From: an uncultured Collinsella sp.
GTDB lineage: Bacteria > Actinomycetota > Coriobacteriia > Coriobacteriales > Coriobacteriaceae
DNA length: 64,000 nt
Direction: 5' to 3'
NCBI GenBank assembly: GCA_900544865.1
Contig: UQXA01000005.1
Location: forward strand, 18,475-82,474
Below the pieces are notes generated by a model. The model had not been told where the DNA came from. It ran no database searches and saw only the letters and a program-made list of their open reading frames with translations. Shown here in pieces: positions 38,858 to 47,818 of the stretch. Positions within the stretch are counted from its first letter, which is position 1. Every line of letters begins with the position of its first letter. The position numbers were made by a program, and so were the translations under genes.

Positions 38858-39574
38858 CTAGCGCTTCTTCTTGCTCTTCTTCCGCTTGTGCTTGTTGTCC
38901 TGGGGCTTGTCGGCCTTGTCGCCCTGCTTGGCCTCGGCGGCGGCCTTCTCGGCCTTCATCTTCTTCTTCTTGGTCTCGATGCGGAGTTTTTTGTTGATGC
39001 GGGCCTTGAGGAAGGGACCGAACTGCTCGGCATCGCCACGGACGAAGGTGTCCTTGGGGATCGTCACGCCCTGGTCGGCGAACATGGCCACAAAGATGCG
39101 CTCGCCGTCGAGTACGTGGTCGAGCTTGTCAAACGGGAAGAACTGCGACTTGCCGCTCTTGCCCCAAACCATCAGGCCGTCCTCGTTGGCGGCGACGCGG
39201 CGATAGCGGCCACCCATGGACTCGTCGGCCTCAACGGCGTCGATAAAGTCGCGGGCGAGGGTGTGGTGCAGGTTTTTGCTCCACCAGGCCAAAAAGGCGC
39301 CGAACACGATCAGGACGACGCCAAACTTGATCCAGTTGCCGCCGGCCACCAGCATGCCGATGCCGATGAGCGCGGCAATTGCCGCGGCGACATACAGCGA
39401 GCCGCGACGCCTGGGCGAGGCGACCAGGCGGGCGAAGTCGGTGACCAGGTCGTTTTCGTACTGGTACTCGTTGAGGTACAGGATGCCGTCATCGGCCGCG
39501 GCCTGCTCCTCGAGCGCGACCTCGACCTGGTCGGCTGCTTCGGAGGGAACGAGGTTGCTCTCTGCGTCTGCCAT
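38858..39574 (-). CDS. Membrane protein with YcxB-like C-terminal domain and Lys-rich tail
   Basis: A 238-residue protein with an acidic N-terminus (about 1-30), two adjacent transmembrane helices (about 60-98, SLYVAAAIAALIGIGMLVAGGNWIKFGVVLIVFGAFLAWW), a cytosolic domain with YRRVAANEDGLMVWGKSGKSQFFPFDKLDHVL that resembles YcxB-type PH-like domains, and a very basic tail (NKHKRKKSKKKR). The tail may bind nucleic acid or anionic lipid. ATG 39574. It is divergent from dnaX and monocistronic. No function is established. Confidence 0.65.
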   Translation of the reverse strand: MADAESNLVPSEAADQVEVALEEQAAADDGILYLNEYQYENDLVTDFARLVASPRRRGSLYVAAAIAALIGIGMLVAGGNWIKFGVVLIVFGAFLAWWSKNLHHTLARDFIDAVEADESMGGRYRRVAANEDGLMVWGKSGKSQFFPFDKLDHVLDGERIFVAMFADQGVTIPKDTFVRGDAEQFGPFLKARINKKLRIETKKKKMKAEKAAAEAKQGDKADKPQDNKHKRKKSKKKR

Positions 39575-39689
39575 GCTCTTTAGACTCCTATCGCGGCGGG
39601 CTCGCCGTACGGGTTATTATGAATGCAGTATGCCGTGCGACCGCATGGCCGTCGCGGCAACAAGTCTCAGTATACCCGGGGGAGCACCC

Positions 39690-42155
39690 ATGGAATCGTT
39701 GTACCGAAAGTATCGCCCGCTCACCTTCGACTCCGTGGTGGGCCAGCAGCATATCGTCTCGACGCTCGAGCACGCCATCACCGAGGGGCGCCTGTCCCAC
39801 GCGTACCTGTTCTGCGGACCGCGCGGCACGGGCAAGACCACCATGGCGCGCATTCTGGCCAAGGCGCTGCTGTGCCGCAATGCCGAGGCGGCGCGCGCCG
39901 AGGGTGCAAGCGGCTGCATGCCCGACGGTACTTGCGAGGAGTGCGAGCTCATCGCCGAGGGCAACCACCCGGATGTCTACGAGCTCGATGCCGCAAGCCG
40001 TACCGGCGTGGACAACGTGCGCGAGGAGATCATCAACTCCGTCAACTTTGCCCCGGTGCGCGGCAAGTACAAGATTTATATCATCGACGAGGTCCACATG
40101 CTCACGACGGCGGCGTTTAACGCGCTGCTCAAGACGCTTGAGGAGCCGCCGGCGCACGTGATCTTTGTGCTGTGCACCACCGACCCGCAAAAGATTCTGG
40201 AGACCATCCTCTCGCGCTGCCAGCGCTTCGATTTCCACCGTATCGGCAACGAGGATATCGAGCATCGCCTGGCATACGTGTGCGAGCAGGAGGGCTTCGA
40301 TTACGACGACGAGGCGCTCGCTATCGTGGCGCGCCATGCCAAGGGCGGCATGCGCGACGCGCTGTCCACGCTGGAGCAGCTGAGCGTCTTTGGCAACGGT
40401 TCTGTGCATGCGGACGACGCCCGCTCGCTTTTGGGCGAGGTTTCGGACCAGATTCTGGGCGAGTTTTCCCGCGCCATTGCCGATCGCGATGTTGCCGAGC
40501 TCTATGGGCTGATCCGTGCGCAGGTTGAGGAGGGCAATGACCTGCTGGAGCTGACGCGCGACCTGGTGGCGCATATGCGTGACGTGTACGTTGCCTGCGT
40601 TGCCGGTGCCCGTGCCGAGCTGTTTGAGGGCGGCTCCGAGCAGGCCGAGGCGCTTGCTGCCGAGGCCGCTGCCTTTGGCGAGCATCCTGCCGACCGCCTG
40701 GCCCGTGTGCTGACAGTGCTCGACGATGCCGCACTGGAGATGAGGGGCGCGAGCGACGTGCGCCTGGTGCTCGAGATTGCCTGCACGCGTCTGGCGCGTC
40801 CCGAGGCCGATTTGACGATTGAAGCTTTGGCTGAGCGCGTAGCTCGCTTGGAGGCCATGGTTGCCAACGCCGCCGTTCCGGCGAGCGTGGCTGCTGCTCA
40901 AGCGAGTGCGCCTGCTGCATCCGCACCCGCTGTCCAGCAGCCGACGCTGATCTCGGGTGCCCGAGCCGCTACTCCTGCGGCGACCGCTGCCCCCGCTGCT
41001 ACGTCCGCGCGCCAGGGCGGTATGCCTTGGGACCGTGGTGCTGCCGCTCCGGCGGCTCAGCCTGCGTCCCGTTCTGCGTCCGTGTCAGTCTCCAAGCCTG
41101 CAGCGCCTGCGCCTCAGCCCGTTGCGGCCCCCGCGCCTGCCACCGCTCCGGCACCTAAGCCCCAGCCCAACAATGCCGCCCAGGTTGCCGCCGCCGGTGC
41201 TGCCGAGACGCCCGCGGTCGAGGATGCCGGAGAGCTGCAGCGCAAATGGGCCGAGGTTGTCGAGCGTGTCAAGGCGCGTCAGGCTTCCTACGCAGGGCTT
41301 TTGCTCAACGCCCGCGCCACGGCCGACGACGGCTCCAGGCTCACCGTCTCGTTCCCTGCGGGCTCGACCTTTGCCATCAAGATGCTCGGTCGCGCCGATA
41401 CACAGTCGGTGGTCCTGCCGACGGTCTGCGCGGTCTTCGGTCGTCGTACCGTCGACTATGTCCTGGATGGGGGTGGCACGCCGGCTCCTCAACATGAGGA
41501 GCATTCTCCATCTGCACGGGCTGCGGTATCTGCGGACCCGCAACCCGTGTCCTCGGTGCCCCCTGCATCCTCGAGCGCCAGCGCGACGCAGCCAAAAGCG
41601 GCGCCGGTAGCGGCACCGACCCCGTCGGCGCCTGAACCCGCTGCGCCCAAACCGGCTGCTCCGATCCCCGCGCCCAAGTCCGCTGCCGCGCCTGCGCCCA
41701 AGTCATCCGACCTGGCCAAGGCCCCTTGGCTGCGCTCCGACAACCCTGCCGGTGCTCCTGCCACGGGCAAGCCCCCGACCGAGCCCGCGCCCCGAGCGCC
41801 CGAGCGCGCGTCCGTCCCCATGGCTCAGCCGCCTGCGCAGGCTGCGCCATGGGAATCCGAGCAGGTGCCCTACGACGATGCTATGGTCGGTGGTTTTGCT
41901 GCCGATGCCGGCGGGGACGATCTGCCCCCGTTCGACGTGCCGGGTGCGGCGTCCGCGACCAAGGCCGCTGCTGTGGCACCCGCAGCCTCTGCAAACGACG
42001 ACGTCCCCGCCGCTCCCTGGGAATCCAATCCCGGTGCTGGCAGCCCCTTCGGCCATCAGGGCGCAGCCCCGAGCATCCCGCAGACCGAGGACGAGGCCAA
42101 GGCCCTCATCCGCAGCGTCTTTGGCCAGGCCACCATCTTCAAGCCGGTGGAGTAG
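39690..42155 (+). CDS. dnaX: DNA polymerase III subunit gamma/tau
   Basis: Clamp-loader ATPase that also tethers the replicative polymerases. Residues 1-370 are conserved: MESLYRKYRPLTFDSVVGQ, Walker A GPRGTGKTT, a zinc site C(x)nCxxC in CRNAEAARAEGASGCMPDGTCEEC, Walker B IYIIDEVHML, and the SRC sensor in LSRCQRFDFH. The remaining ~450 residues are Ala/Pro-rich and low-complexity with a small folded part near 510-600 (LQRKWAEVVERVKARQASYAGLLLNA), giving 821 residues. ATG 39690 follows GGGGGAGCACCC. The open frame continues far upstream without a site. A possible -10 (TATTAT) lies at 39615-39620. Confidence 0.96.
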   Translation: MESLYRKYRPLTFDSVVGQQHIVSTLEHAITEGRLSHAYLFCGPRGTGKTTMARILAKALLCRNAEAARAEGASGCMPDGTCEECELIAEGNHPDVYELDAASRTGVDNVREEIINSVNFAPVRGKYKIYIIDEVHMLTTAAFNALLKTLEEPPAHVIFVLCTTDPQKILETILSRCQRFDFHRIGNEDIEHRLAYVCEQEGFDYDDEALAIVARHAKGGMRDALSTLEQLSVFGNGSVHADDARSLLGEVSDQILGEFSRAIADRDVAELYGLIRAQVEEGNDLLELTRDLVAHMRDVYVACVAGARAELFEGGSEQAEALAAEAAAFGEHPADRLARVLTVLDDAALEMRGASDVRLVLEIACTRLARPEADLTIEALAERVARLEAMVANAAVPASVAAAQASAPAASAPAVQQPTLISGARAATPAATAAPAATSARQGGMPWDRGAAAPAAQPASRSASVSVSKPAAPAPQPVAAPAPATAPAPKPQPNNAAQVAAAGAAETPAVEDAGELQRKWAEVVERVKARQASYAGLLLNARATADDGSRLTVSFPAGSTFAIKMLGRADTQSVVLPTVCAVFGRRTVDYVLDGGGTPAPQHEEHSPSARAAVSADPQPVSSVPPASSSASATQPKAAPVAAPTPSAPEPAAPKPAAPIPAPKSAAAPAPKSSDLAKAPWLRSDNPAGAPATGKPPTEPAPRAPERASVPMAQPPAQAAPWESEQVPYDDAMVGGFAADAGGDDLPPFDVPGAASATKAAAVAPAASANDDVPAAPWESNPGAGSPFGHQGAAPSIPQTEDEAKALIRSVFGQATIFKPVE

Positions 42156-42176
42156 CTGCGCAGGCGGGTATACTGC

Positions 42177-42650
42177 TCAAGAAGAGGACCCCTTGTCCGG
42201 GCGCATCTGTATTTCGGACATGTGTAGTGTGGTGCCGCGTATGTCGCATTTGAGCAGACAGGTGCGTGACGGTCGGCCTAGGATGCTGAGGTCGATACGA
42301 TACGTCGCATGGCTGTCCGTGTACTCGACTTGCTCGGCGTTAATGGTTGCTCCGATTGCCAAATAAACGCCTAGCTCGGCATCGACAATCTTGAAGTCCT
42401 TTATCTTGACCTTGAACTCTTGATAGAGGGACGGGCTGTTGTAGTAAACGGTCCGGGTCCCGTCGGTGCACTCATCGGTCGCTTCCCATTTGACGGTGGG
42501 CTGGTCCGAGTTGGCTATCAGCAGTTCTGCTCCAAAGGCTATAGCATGGGTGATGACAACCAGCAATGCCCAGCCGACAAAGAGATAGAGAACCACATAT
42601 GCGACGGGGTGTTTTGAGCGGATGTTTTGGAGCGCGTCGGGGACATTCAT
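42177..42650 (-). CDS. Small membrane-anchored protein of unknown function
   Basis: A 157-residue protein. One helix near residues 16-45 (VAYVVLYLFVGWALLVVITHAIAFGAELL) precedes an extracytoplasmic domain with cysteines (TDECTDG, RTCLLKCDI) and a beta-rich look. The ATG at 42650 has GGAGGTGCCCC before it, a very good site. It is convergent with dnaX (22 bases between stops). I do not recognise a family. Confidence 0.6.
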   Translation of the reverse strand: MNVPDALQNIRSKHPVAYVVLYLFVGWALLVVITHAIAFGAELLIANSDQPTVKWEATDECTDGTRTVYYNSPSLYQEFKVKIKDFKIVDAELGVYLAIGATINAEQVEYTDSHATYRIDLSILGRPSRTCLLKCDIRGTTLHMSEIQMRPDKGSSS

Positions 42651-42988
42651 GGGGCACCTCCAAATTACTATCTATGACAATCAAATTATACCCTGCCGCC
42701 ATGTGCGCCGCCTCGAGCAGCGGTTCGGCATTTAGCTATTTAGTGGCGCACATGAAATGCCGGATTCGGCTCTACTAGATTGAGTATGCGATATTATGCA
42801 ACCTTGCATAATTCGACCTTGCATAATCTTGGGGGCGCATCACGCTCCAGGACATGTATATCGACTGAGGTAGTGTGTCCGCCCCGCTTGCTTGCCCCGC
42901 GCCGTGGTACGATTTTTGAGTTTGAAAGTCCCGCCGTGCTCCGGCTGCCCTTGCAGCTTGTCGCGCGGCCGCACGTAAAGGAGCCATC
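42651..42988. other. Intergenic region before ybaB
   Basis: No gene is seen in this 338-base gap. Apart from the palindrome at 42793-42827, it contains a possible stem GGACA/TGTCC with GGGGGCG/CGCCCC flanks (about 42831-42895) and a possible -10 TACGAT near 42918. I checked for SRP RNA because of the dnaX context; the conserved core is missing. Confidence 0.45.
42793..42827. promoter_or_regulatory. TTGCATAAT palindrome and direct repeat
   Basis: ATTATGCAA-CC-TTGCATAAT (42793-42812) is a perfect palindrome, and TTGCATAAT recurs at 42819-42827. Three equally spaced half-sites of about 12-15 bases suggest a protein binding site between 42177-42650 and ybaB. Confidence 0.45.
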
Positions 42989-43309
42989 ATGGCCGGTATG
43001 AACATGCAGCAGATGATGAAGCAGGCTCGCAAGATGCAGGAGCAGCTTGCCGCCGCGCAGGAGAACCTCAAGTCCCAGACCGTCGACGCCTCTGCCGGCG
43101 GCGGCATGGTCAAGGTGACCGTTAACGGCGAGATGGAGCTCGTCAACCTCACCATCGATCCCGATGCCCTCGATCCCGAGGACGTCGATATGCTGCAGGA
43201 CATGATCATGGCTGCCGTCAACGAGGCCGTCCGCGGCGTCAACGAGCTCGCCAACAAGCAGATGGGCGCCATCACCGGCGGCCTCAACATCCCGGGCATG
43301 CCGTTCTAA
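42989..43309 (+). CDS. ybaB: YbaB/EbfC family nucleoid-associated protein
   Basis: A 106-residue DNA-binding dimer, usually found between dnaX and recR as here. The N-terminal helix is NMQQMMKQARKMQEQLAAAQENL, followed by VDASAGGGMVKVTVNGEMELVNLTIDP, and the C-terminal block is LQDMIMAAVNEAVRGVNEL. The Gly/Met-rich end (GGLNIPGMPF) is typical. ATG 42989 follows AAAGGAGCCATC. It is 13 bases upstream of recR. Confidence 0.95.
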   Translation: MAGMNMQQMMKQARKMQEQLAAAQENLKSQTVDASAGGGMVKVTVNGEMELVNLTIDPDALDPEDVDMLQDMIMAAVNEAVRGVNELANKQMGAITGGLNIPGMPF

Positions 43310-43322
43310 GACACGCATATAT

Positions 43323-43919
43323 ATGAGTGCGAATCACAGTCTGCAAAAACTGCTCGATGAGCTGGGCCGTCTGCCGGGCATTGGTCCCAAGTCGGCCCAG
43401 CGCATCGCCTATTACCTGTTGGAGGCTGACGCCGAGGAGGCCCGCCGCCTGGCCGAGGCCATCCTGGAGGTCAAGCAGGAGGTCCACTTTTGCAGCCGCT
43501 GCTTTAACTACGCCACGGCCGACGAGTGCTCCATCTGCCAGGACCCGATGCGCGATACCACTCGTATTTGCGTGGTGGGCGAGCCGCGCGACGTCCAGGC
43601 GATCGAGCGCACGGGCAGCTACCACGGCCTGTACCATGTGCTGGGCGGCGTGATCAGCCCCATGGACAAGATTGGTCCCGAGCAGTTGCACATCCGCGAG
43701 CTGCTGGCGCGTCTGGGTCACGAGGATATCCATGAGGTCATCATCGCCACCAACCCCAACATCGAGGGCGAGACCACGGCGAGCTATCTGGCCCGTACCA
43801 TCAAGCCGTTGGGCGTCGAGGTGTCGCGTCTGGCAAGCGGCCTTCCCGTGGGCGGCGACTTGGAGTATGCCGACGAGCTTACGCTTGGCCGCGCCATCGA
43901 GGCCCGTCGCGCGATTTAG
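43323..43919 (+). CDS. recR: Recombination protein RecR
   Basis: Works with RecF/RecO to load RecA at gaps. The 198 residues show the order: HhH region LGRLPGIGPKSAQRIAYYLL, zinc finger CSRCFNYATADECSIC, Toprim domain ICVVGEPRDVQAIERTGSYHGLYHVLGGVISPMDKIGPEQL, and the C-terminal block TASYLARTIKPLGVEVSRLASGLPVGGDLEYADELTLGRA. The dnaX-ybaB-recR order is standard. A GCACGGGG/CCCCGTGC hairpin lies after the stop. Confidence 0.97.
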   Translation: MSANHSLQKLLDELGRLPGIGPKSAQRIAYYLLEADAEEARRLAEAILEVKQEVHFCSRCFNYATADECSICQDPMRDTTRICVVGEPRDVQAIERTGSYHGLYHVLGGVISPMDKIGPEQLHIRELLARLGHEDIHEVIIATNPNIEGETTASYLARTIKPLGVEVSRLASGLPVGGDLEYADELTLGRAIEARRAI

Positions 43920-44117
43920 GCGGCGAGCCTGCTCCTGCCGTATGTTTTCCTCGCGATGCACGGGGTAGTCATAATTTCCCCGTGCGACTGTGAGTTTGTT
44001 GTGCAACAAAGATGCTTCGTATCCGCTTATCGCATGGATGCTTCCGCTCGCATCCTTAATTTGCCCATTCGTTGCGCAACCTTTTGGGTTCGCTGATACA
44101 CTCAAATATGGATTTGA

Positions 44118-45035
44118 ATGAATGCGTCGCTTCTGAGCGGCGTGTTTTTCTTGGAGGAGAACGCATGCGGCCCGGTGGCACTCAGACAAAGCGCGGCGCC
44201 GCGGGCGTACGCACTGCTGTCGTGCTCACTGGTGCTGGTCATAGCTGGCGTTTCTGCCTATGGCATGACCGTGCCGTCCATGATACAGGCGCATGCCGCA
44301 CGCGAACCGCGCGTGGGGCATGAGGTCAAAAGTGATCTGGGCACCACGACTGGATATGCTTGGGCAAGTGTGGTCGGGCATATTGTGTTTGGCACCGACG
44401 ATGCGGACGGCGCCGAGGTCCCGGACAACGAAGTCACGCTTGCCAATGGCAAAACCATCGTGCTCACCAACACCAAGATCATCGATCGGTTGTCCAACAA
44501 TAGCGTGGCGGCAACGGTGAATAAGGTCGAGCAGCAGAAGGAGCAGGACGCCCGGCAGTCCGGAAAGCCCGGTAGCTCGGATACTTCTGGCTCCGGCTCG
44601 AATTCGTCGAGTTCGGGCGGCGGCTCTGGGTCGGGCTCCTCTACCGGAGGGTCTGGAAATGGCGGCTCGACGGGCGGCAACACTGACAACGATGCAAACT
44701 CCGGTGGCCTTTCCGCTGCTGAGGAAGAGAGCATTCACAGTTGGCTTGTGACCAAGTACAACATGCTCGACGGCTACGTTTCTCGTGCCAATGACGTGGT
44801 CTCGACCTATAACTCTACGGGAGATCCCAGGCCGTGCGACAGCCTGGTCGGGGAGATGTTTGTCATTCGAGCCGAGTTCGGTCGTCAGACATTCTCGCCC
44901 CGGTCAAAGTGGTATCAGCAGTATGCCAATCTGTGGGGCTGTTATACCAACCTATGCCAATGGGTCGGCCATTACGGCGATGATGACGTCGCACTCGGTA
45001 ACTTCAACAATAACGTGGCGGCGCTTGCCCTATGA
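44118..45035 (+). CDS. Membrane-anchored protein with Ser/Gly linker, first gene of a kinase/FHA operon
   Basis: A 305-residue protein from ATG 44118, with the start uncertain. A hydrophobic segment near residues 32-50 (AYALLSCSLVLVIAGVSAYG) anchors it. An outer domain of about 90 residues (VGHEVKSDLGTTTGYAWASVVGHIVFG) is followed by a Ser/Gly linker (about 150-195) and a C-terminal helical domain (SIHSWLVTKYNMLDGYVSRANDVVSTYNSTG). ATG 44118 has no good ribosome site. The best site (GGAGGAGAACGC before ATG 44165) is in another frame, which hints at a frameshift or sequencing error. The stop overlaps the kinase ATG. No family is recognised; the context suggests a surface sensor or substrate of the kinase. 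Confidence 0.55.
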   Translation: MNASLLSGVFFLEENACGPVALRQSAAPRAYALLSCSLVLVIAGVSAYGMTVPSMIQAHAAREPRVGHEVKSDLGTTTGYAWASVVGHIVFGTDDADGAEVPDNEVTLANGKTIVLTNTKIIDRLSNNSVAATVNKVEQQKEQDARQSGKPGSSDTSGSGSNSSSSGGGSGSGSSTGGSGNGGSTGGNTDNDANSGGLSAAEEESIHSWLVTKYNMLDGYVSRANDVVSTYNSTGDPRPCDSLVGEMFVIRAEFGRQTFSPRSKWYQQYANLWGCYTNLCQWVGHYGDDDVALGNFNNNVAALAL

Positions 45036-46876
45036 TGACCGATCTTGCATCCACCACACCACAATCGCTCGGTCGCGATCCCATGGTCGGCCTGCGCCTG
45101 GCGCGTGTCGACGGGTTTGAGCCGGCCATTGCGCTCGGTCAGGACGAACTGCCTGCCTATCTGCGTCGTTTTACGATGCTGTTTGCCGACGATGCCACCA
45201 TGCGCCGTGGCGGTATCGGCCGCGTGACGCGTGCCGTCAACGCCCAAGGCGAGGCCGTGGCGCTCAAGCAGCTCATCTTGCCGGCGCGCGATGAGTTCGA
45301 CGACGATGCCGCTCACGAGGCGCTGGTCGCCAAGTTCAAGGCAGCGTTTCGTGAGGAATATGAATGCCACCGCGCCCTTTCGGGCCTTAAGGGCTTTCCC
45401 CGCCTCTATGGCTGGGGCGAGGTCGACGGCGTGCCTGCAATTGTCATGGAATGGGTCGAGGGCGAGACACTTGCCCGCTTGCGTTCGCGACTCGCCGTGG
45501 ACGATGCCGGACGCCTGTCGCCGCTTGTGGCGGCGCGTCTGGGTCGCGACCTGTTCGATCTGCTCTGCCGTATGAGCCTGGTGGGCGAGGGCTTTGTCCA
45601 TCGCGATATCTCGCCCGCTAATATTATGGTGCGTACGGCGCGTCTACCGCTTGACCGGCAGCTTGCCGAGGGCACCTTTGACCTGTGCCTGATCGACTTT
45701 GGCTCGTCGCTGGCGCTCGAGCCTGCGTCGGCCGTGGCCGGTACCGGCGGCAAGGCGTCGTTTACGGAGCGCTATGCCACGCTGCGTCGCGCGACGGTTG
45801 CCTGTGCCCCGCCCGAGATGCTCACCGACGATATTCCCGACCTGCGCGCTTTGCGTATGTCGCCGGCGATTGACGTATACGCCGCGGCAAGCACGGTTTA
45901 CGAGCTCATTGCCGGCGTCGCGCCATACGAAGCCGCGCCGAGTACTTCGGGTGCCTCGGGTTCGCGCAAAAAGACGCGCGACATCGCGAGCCCCTACCGT
46001 CTCAAGATGGACACGCGGCCCGACTATCCCATTGGTGCCCATGCGTCCGGTTGTGATTTGACTCAGCTGCTTCGTCGTGAGCCCGATGTGGCGCTCGCCG
46101 CGGCCGAGCAGGCCCAGCAGCTAGGGCTTGAGCCGGATTCCGAAGAGCTACGCGATGCGCTGGCGTTTGTCGATGCCCAGCTGTTCGACGTGGTGATGGC
46201 CTGTCTGTCCAGCCATCAAAAAGATCGTCCCGAGCCGGCGGCGGTCGAGGCGGCGCTCTCGGCGTTTTGTGACCACTATGCGCAAAATGTCGGTCGTTCG
46301 CTTCGCGGCGAGCCGCTCACGCCGTGCCCCATGGATGCGTCCGGCCGCGCGGTTCGTCGCGCGCTGATGGTCGGCTCGGCGGTCGCCTGTGGCGTGGTTT
46401 GGGCTGTGGTCGTGGTTTCGGCCGCGCTGCTGGCGTCGGGCGCTCGCGTGACGGCGACTTTGGGATCGCTCGTGTGGTCTGGGTCGCTACCGGGTATTAT
46501 TGCCGCACTGGCGTTGGCGCTGCCAGGCATAGCCGGCGTTGCCGCGGGGGCACTTGCGCGCGATCGGCGCTCGGGGTTCCTGCAGGGTGTGCTTGCGCTT
46601 TCTGCCTGCGAGGTTCCGGTGCTGGTTGTAGCTGCATGTAGCGTATTTTCCCAACGCGTCGTGATGGGCGGCCTTGTTGCCGCTCTGGTTGCAACCTATA
46701 CGCTTACGTGGTTTTTGCTTGCGATGGGCTTTACCTTTGAACTTCCCGTTTCGGCACCGCGACGCACAAAAGCCCAGATGGCGACTCCGCTTGCCGGTGG
46801 AGCCGCAGCTGCCCGTACTTTTGGCGGACCTGTCGAAGTATCGTCCGATTCTATTTCTACGACCAAGGAGGCCTAG
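45032..46876 (+). CDS. Ser/Thr protein kinase with C-terminal membrane domain
   Basis: A 614-residue kinase. Residues 55-300 form the catalytic domain: GGIGRVTRAVN as Gly loop, VALKQLIL lysine, HRDISPANIM with catalytic Asp192, DFGSSL as DFG, and a PPEML activation end. The kinase domain is divergent, with long inserts (SRKKTRDIASPYRLKMDTRPDYP). From about 430 there are five or six hydrophobic segments and a short tail. ATG 45032 overlaps the stop of the upstream membrane protein. The FHA gene follows 3 bases after the stop. It is the third Ser/Thr kinase in the window. Confidence 0.88.
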   Translation: MMTDLASTTPQSLGRDPMVGLRLARVDGFEPAIALGQDELPAYLRRFTMLFADDATMRRGGIGRVTRAVNAQGEAVALKQLILPARDEFDDDAAHEALVAKFKAAFREEYECHRALSGLKGFPRLYGWGEVDGVPAIVMEWVEGETLARLRSRLAVDDAGRLSPLVAARLGRDLFDLLCRMSLVGEGFVHRDISPANIMVRTARLPLDRQLAEGTFDLCLIDFGSSLALEPASAVAGTGGKASFTERYATLRRATVACAPPEMLTDDIPDLRALRMSPAIDVYAAASTVYELIAGVAPYEAAPSTSGASGSRKKTRDIASPYRLKMDTRPDYPIGAHASGCDLTQLLRREPDVALAAAEQAQQLGLEPDSEELRDALAFVDAQLFDVVMACLSSHQKDRPEPAAVEAALSAFCDHYAQNVGRSLRGEPLTPCPMDASGRAVRRALMVGSAVACGVVWAVVVVSAALLASGARVTATLGSLVWSGSLPGIIAALALALPGIAGVAAGALARDRRSGFLQGVLALSACEVPVLVVAACSVFSQRVVMGGLVAALVATYTLTWFLLAMGFTFELPVSAPRRTKAQMATPLAGGAAAARTFGGPVEVSSDSISTTKEA

Positions 46877-46879
46877 GTC

Positions 46880-47818
46880 ATGGCATCTCAAGTTGAGCTC
46901 ACCCCATGCGGGGCCATGTTTGACATCTTTAAGCGCGCGGCGCATCTGAGCCATATCGAGCTGTGCGGCTTGGTGCTTTCGTCCCGTCCGCTCGCCGACG
47001 GCCGCAGCCCGCAGAGCCGAGCCGCCGATCGCTCTTGGGTTTCCCGCTTTATCGTTCGCGCGCCGGTCGGCACGCTTCAGCAGCGCTACTTTGCCGAATA
47101 CGGTACCTCGGCTGCGCGTATTATGTCGCAACTGGCCCTGCGCCAGCGCAATCCCATGGACTCCACGGCTGTGATCAATATGGTGTGCGGTCCTGCAGGT
47201 GAACCGATGGTACGCGCGCTCGAAGAGTGCCACCAGGACACGAATCTCTATCGCAACGCGCTCGATCGCCTGTCCCAGGCGGCGGAACTCATGCCCGCCG
47301 AGCGCGCCGAGGCCGTGCTGGTGCTGTTTGTCGCCGTCGGTTGTTCGGCGGATGTGCGGTCCTCGGTGAACTATTCCATCGACTACGCACACGCGACCTG
47401 TGGCGGAGGCACATCCACGCCGCGTTCGCTTGGCATGTCGCTGACTGCGGGCGAACGCGAACCCGCCCCGGCGCACCCCTTGGGCTTGCTGCGCGTGCAA
47501 AACAGTTTTGTCGTGAGCGCCCCGCGCTGGATTCAGCCGAGTGAGCAGGGTGTTGAGATTGGCGCGCTGGCCACTGGTGAGGGCGATATTACCGACGTCG
47601 GCGACGATGTCTCGGCCCGCCATGCCCATATCTGGTGCGATGCTCAAAATATCTGGCACGTCGAGGACTTGTCGTCCACCAACGGAACCGTGGTGGTAAA
47701 CGGGGCCACGCGCGTCTGCATTCAGGTCGAGCCCGGCCGTTCCGCCCAACTCAATCCCGGCGACGAGCTCAAGCTCGGCGAATCCACTACCTACGCCATC
47801 CTCTTCGGTGCTCTCTAG
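46880..47818 (+). CDS. FHA-domain protein
   Basis: A 312-residue cytosolic protein. The C-terminal FHA domain (about 215-310) is clear from DVSARHAHIWCDAQ and VEDLSSTNGTVVVNG. The N-terminal ~200 residues are helical and Ala-rich and resemble no domain I know (CGAMFDIFKRAAHLSHIELCGLVLS). ATG 46880 follows AAGGAGG inside the end of the kinase gene. It presumably binds the phosphorylated kinase or the phosphorylated tail of the first operon protein. Confidence 0.85.
   Translation: MASQVELTPCGAMFDIFKRAAHLSHIELCGLVLSSRPLADGRSPQSRAADRSWVSRFIVRAPVGTLQQRYFAEYGTSAARIMSQLALRQRNPMDSTAVINMVCGPAGEPMVRALEECHQDTNLYRNALDRLSQAAELMPAERAEAVLVLFVAVGCSADVRSSVNYSIDYAHATCGGGTSTPRSLGMSLTAGEREPAPAHPLGLLRVQNSFVVSAPRWIQPSEQGVEIGALATGEGDITDVGDDVSARHAHIWCDAQNIWHVEDLSSTNGTVVVNGATRVCIQVEPGRSAQLNPGDELKLGESTTYAILFGAL

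Noticed and set aside
42780..42960. SRP (4.5S/scRNA) RNA gene next to dnaX
   Set aside because: The position is favourable in some bacteria and there are stems, but the conserved GGTCAGG...GGAAGGAAGCAGCC core is absent.
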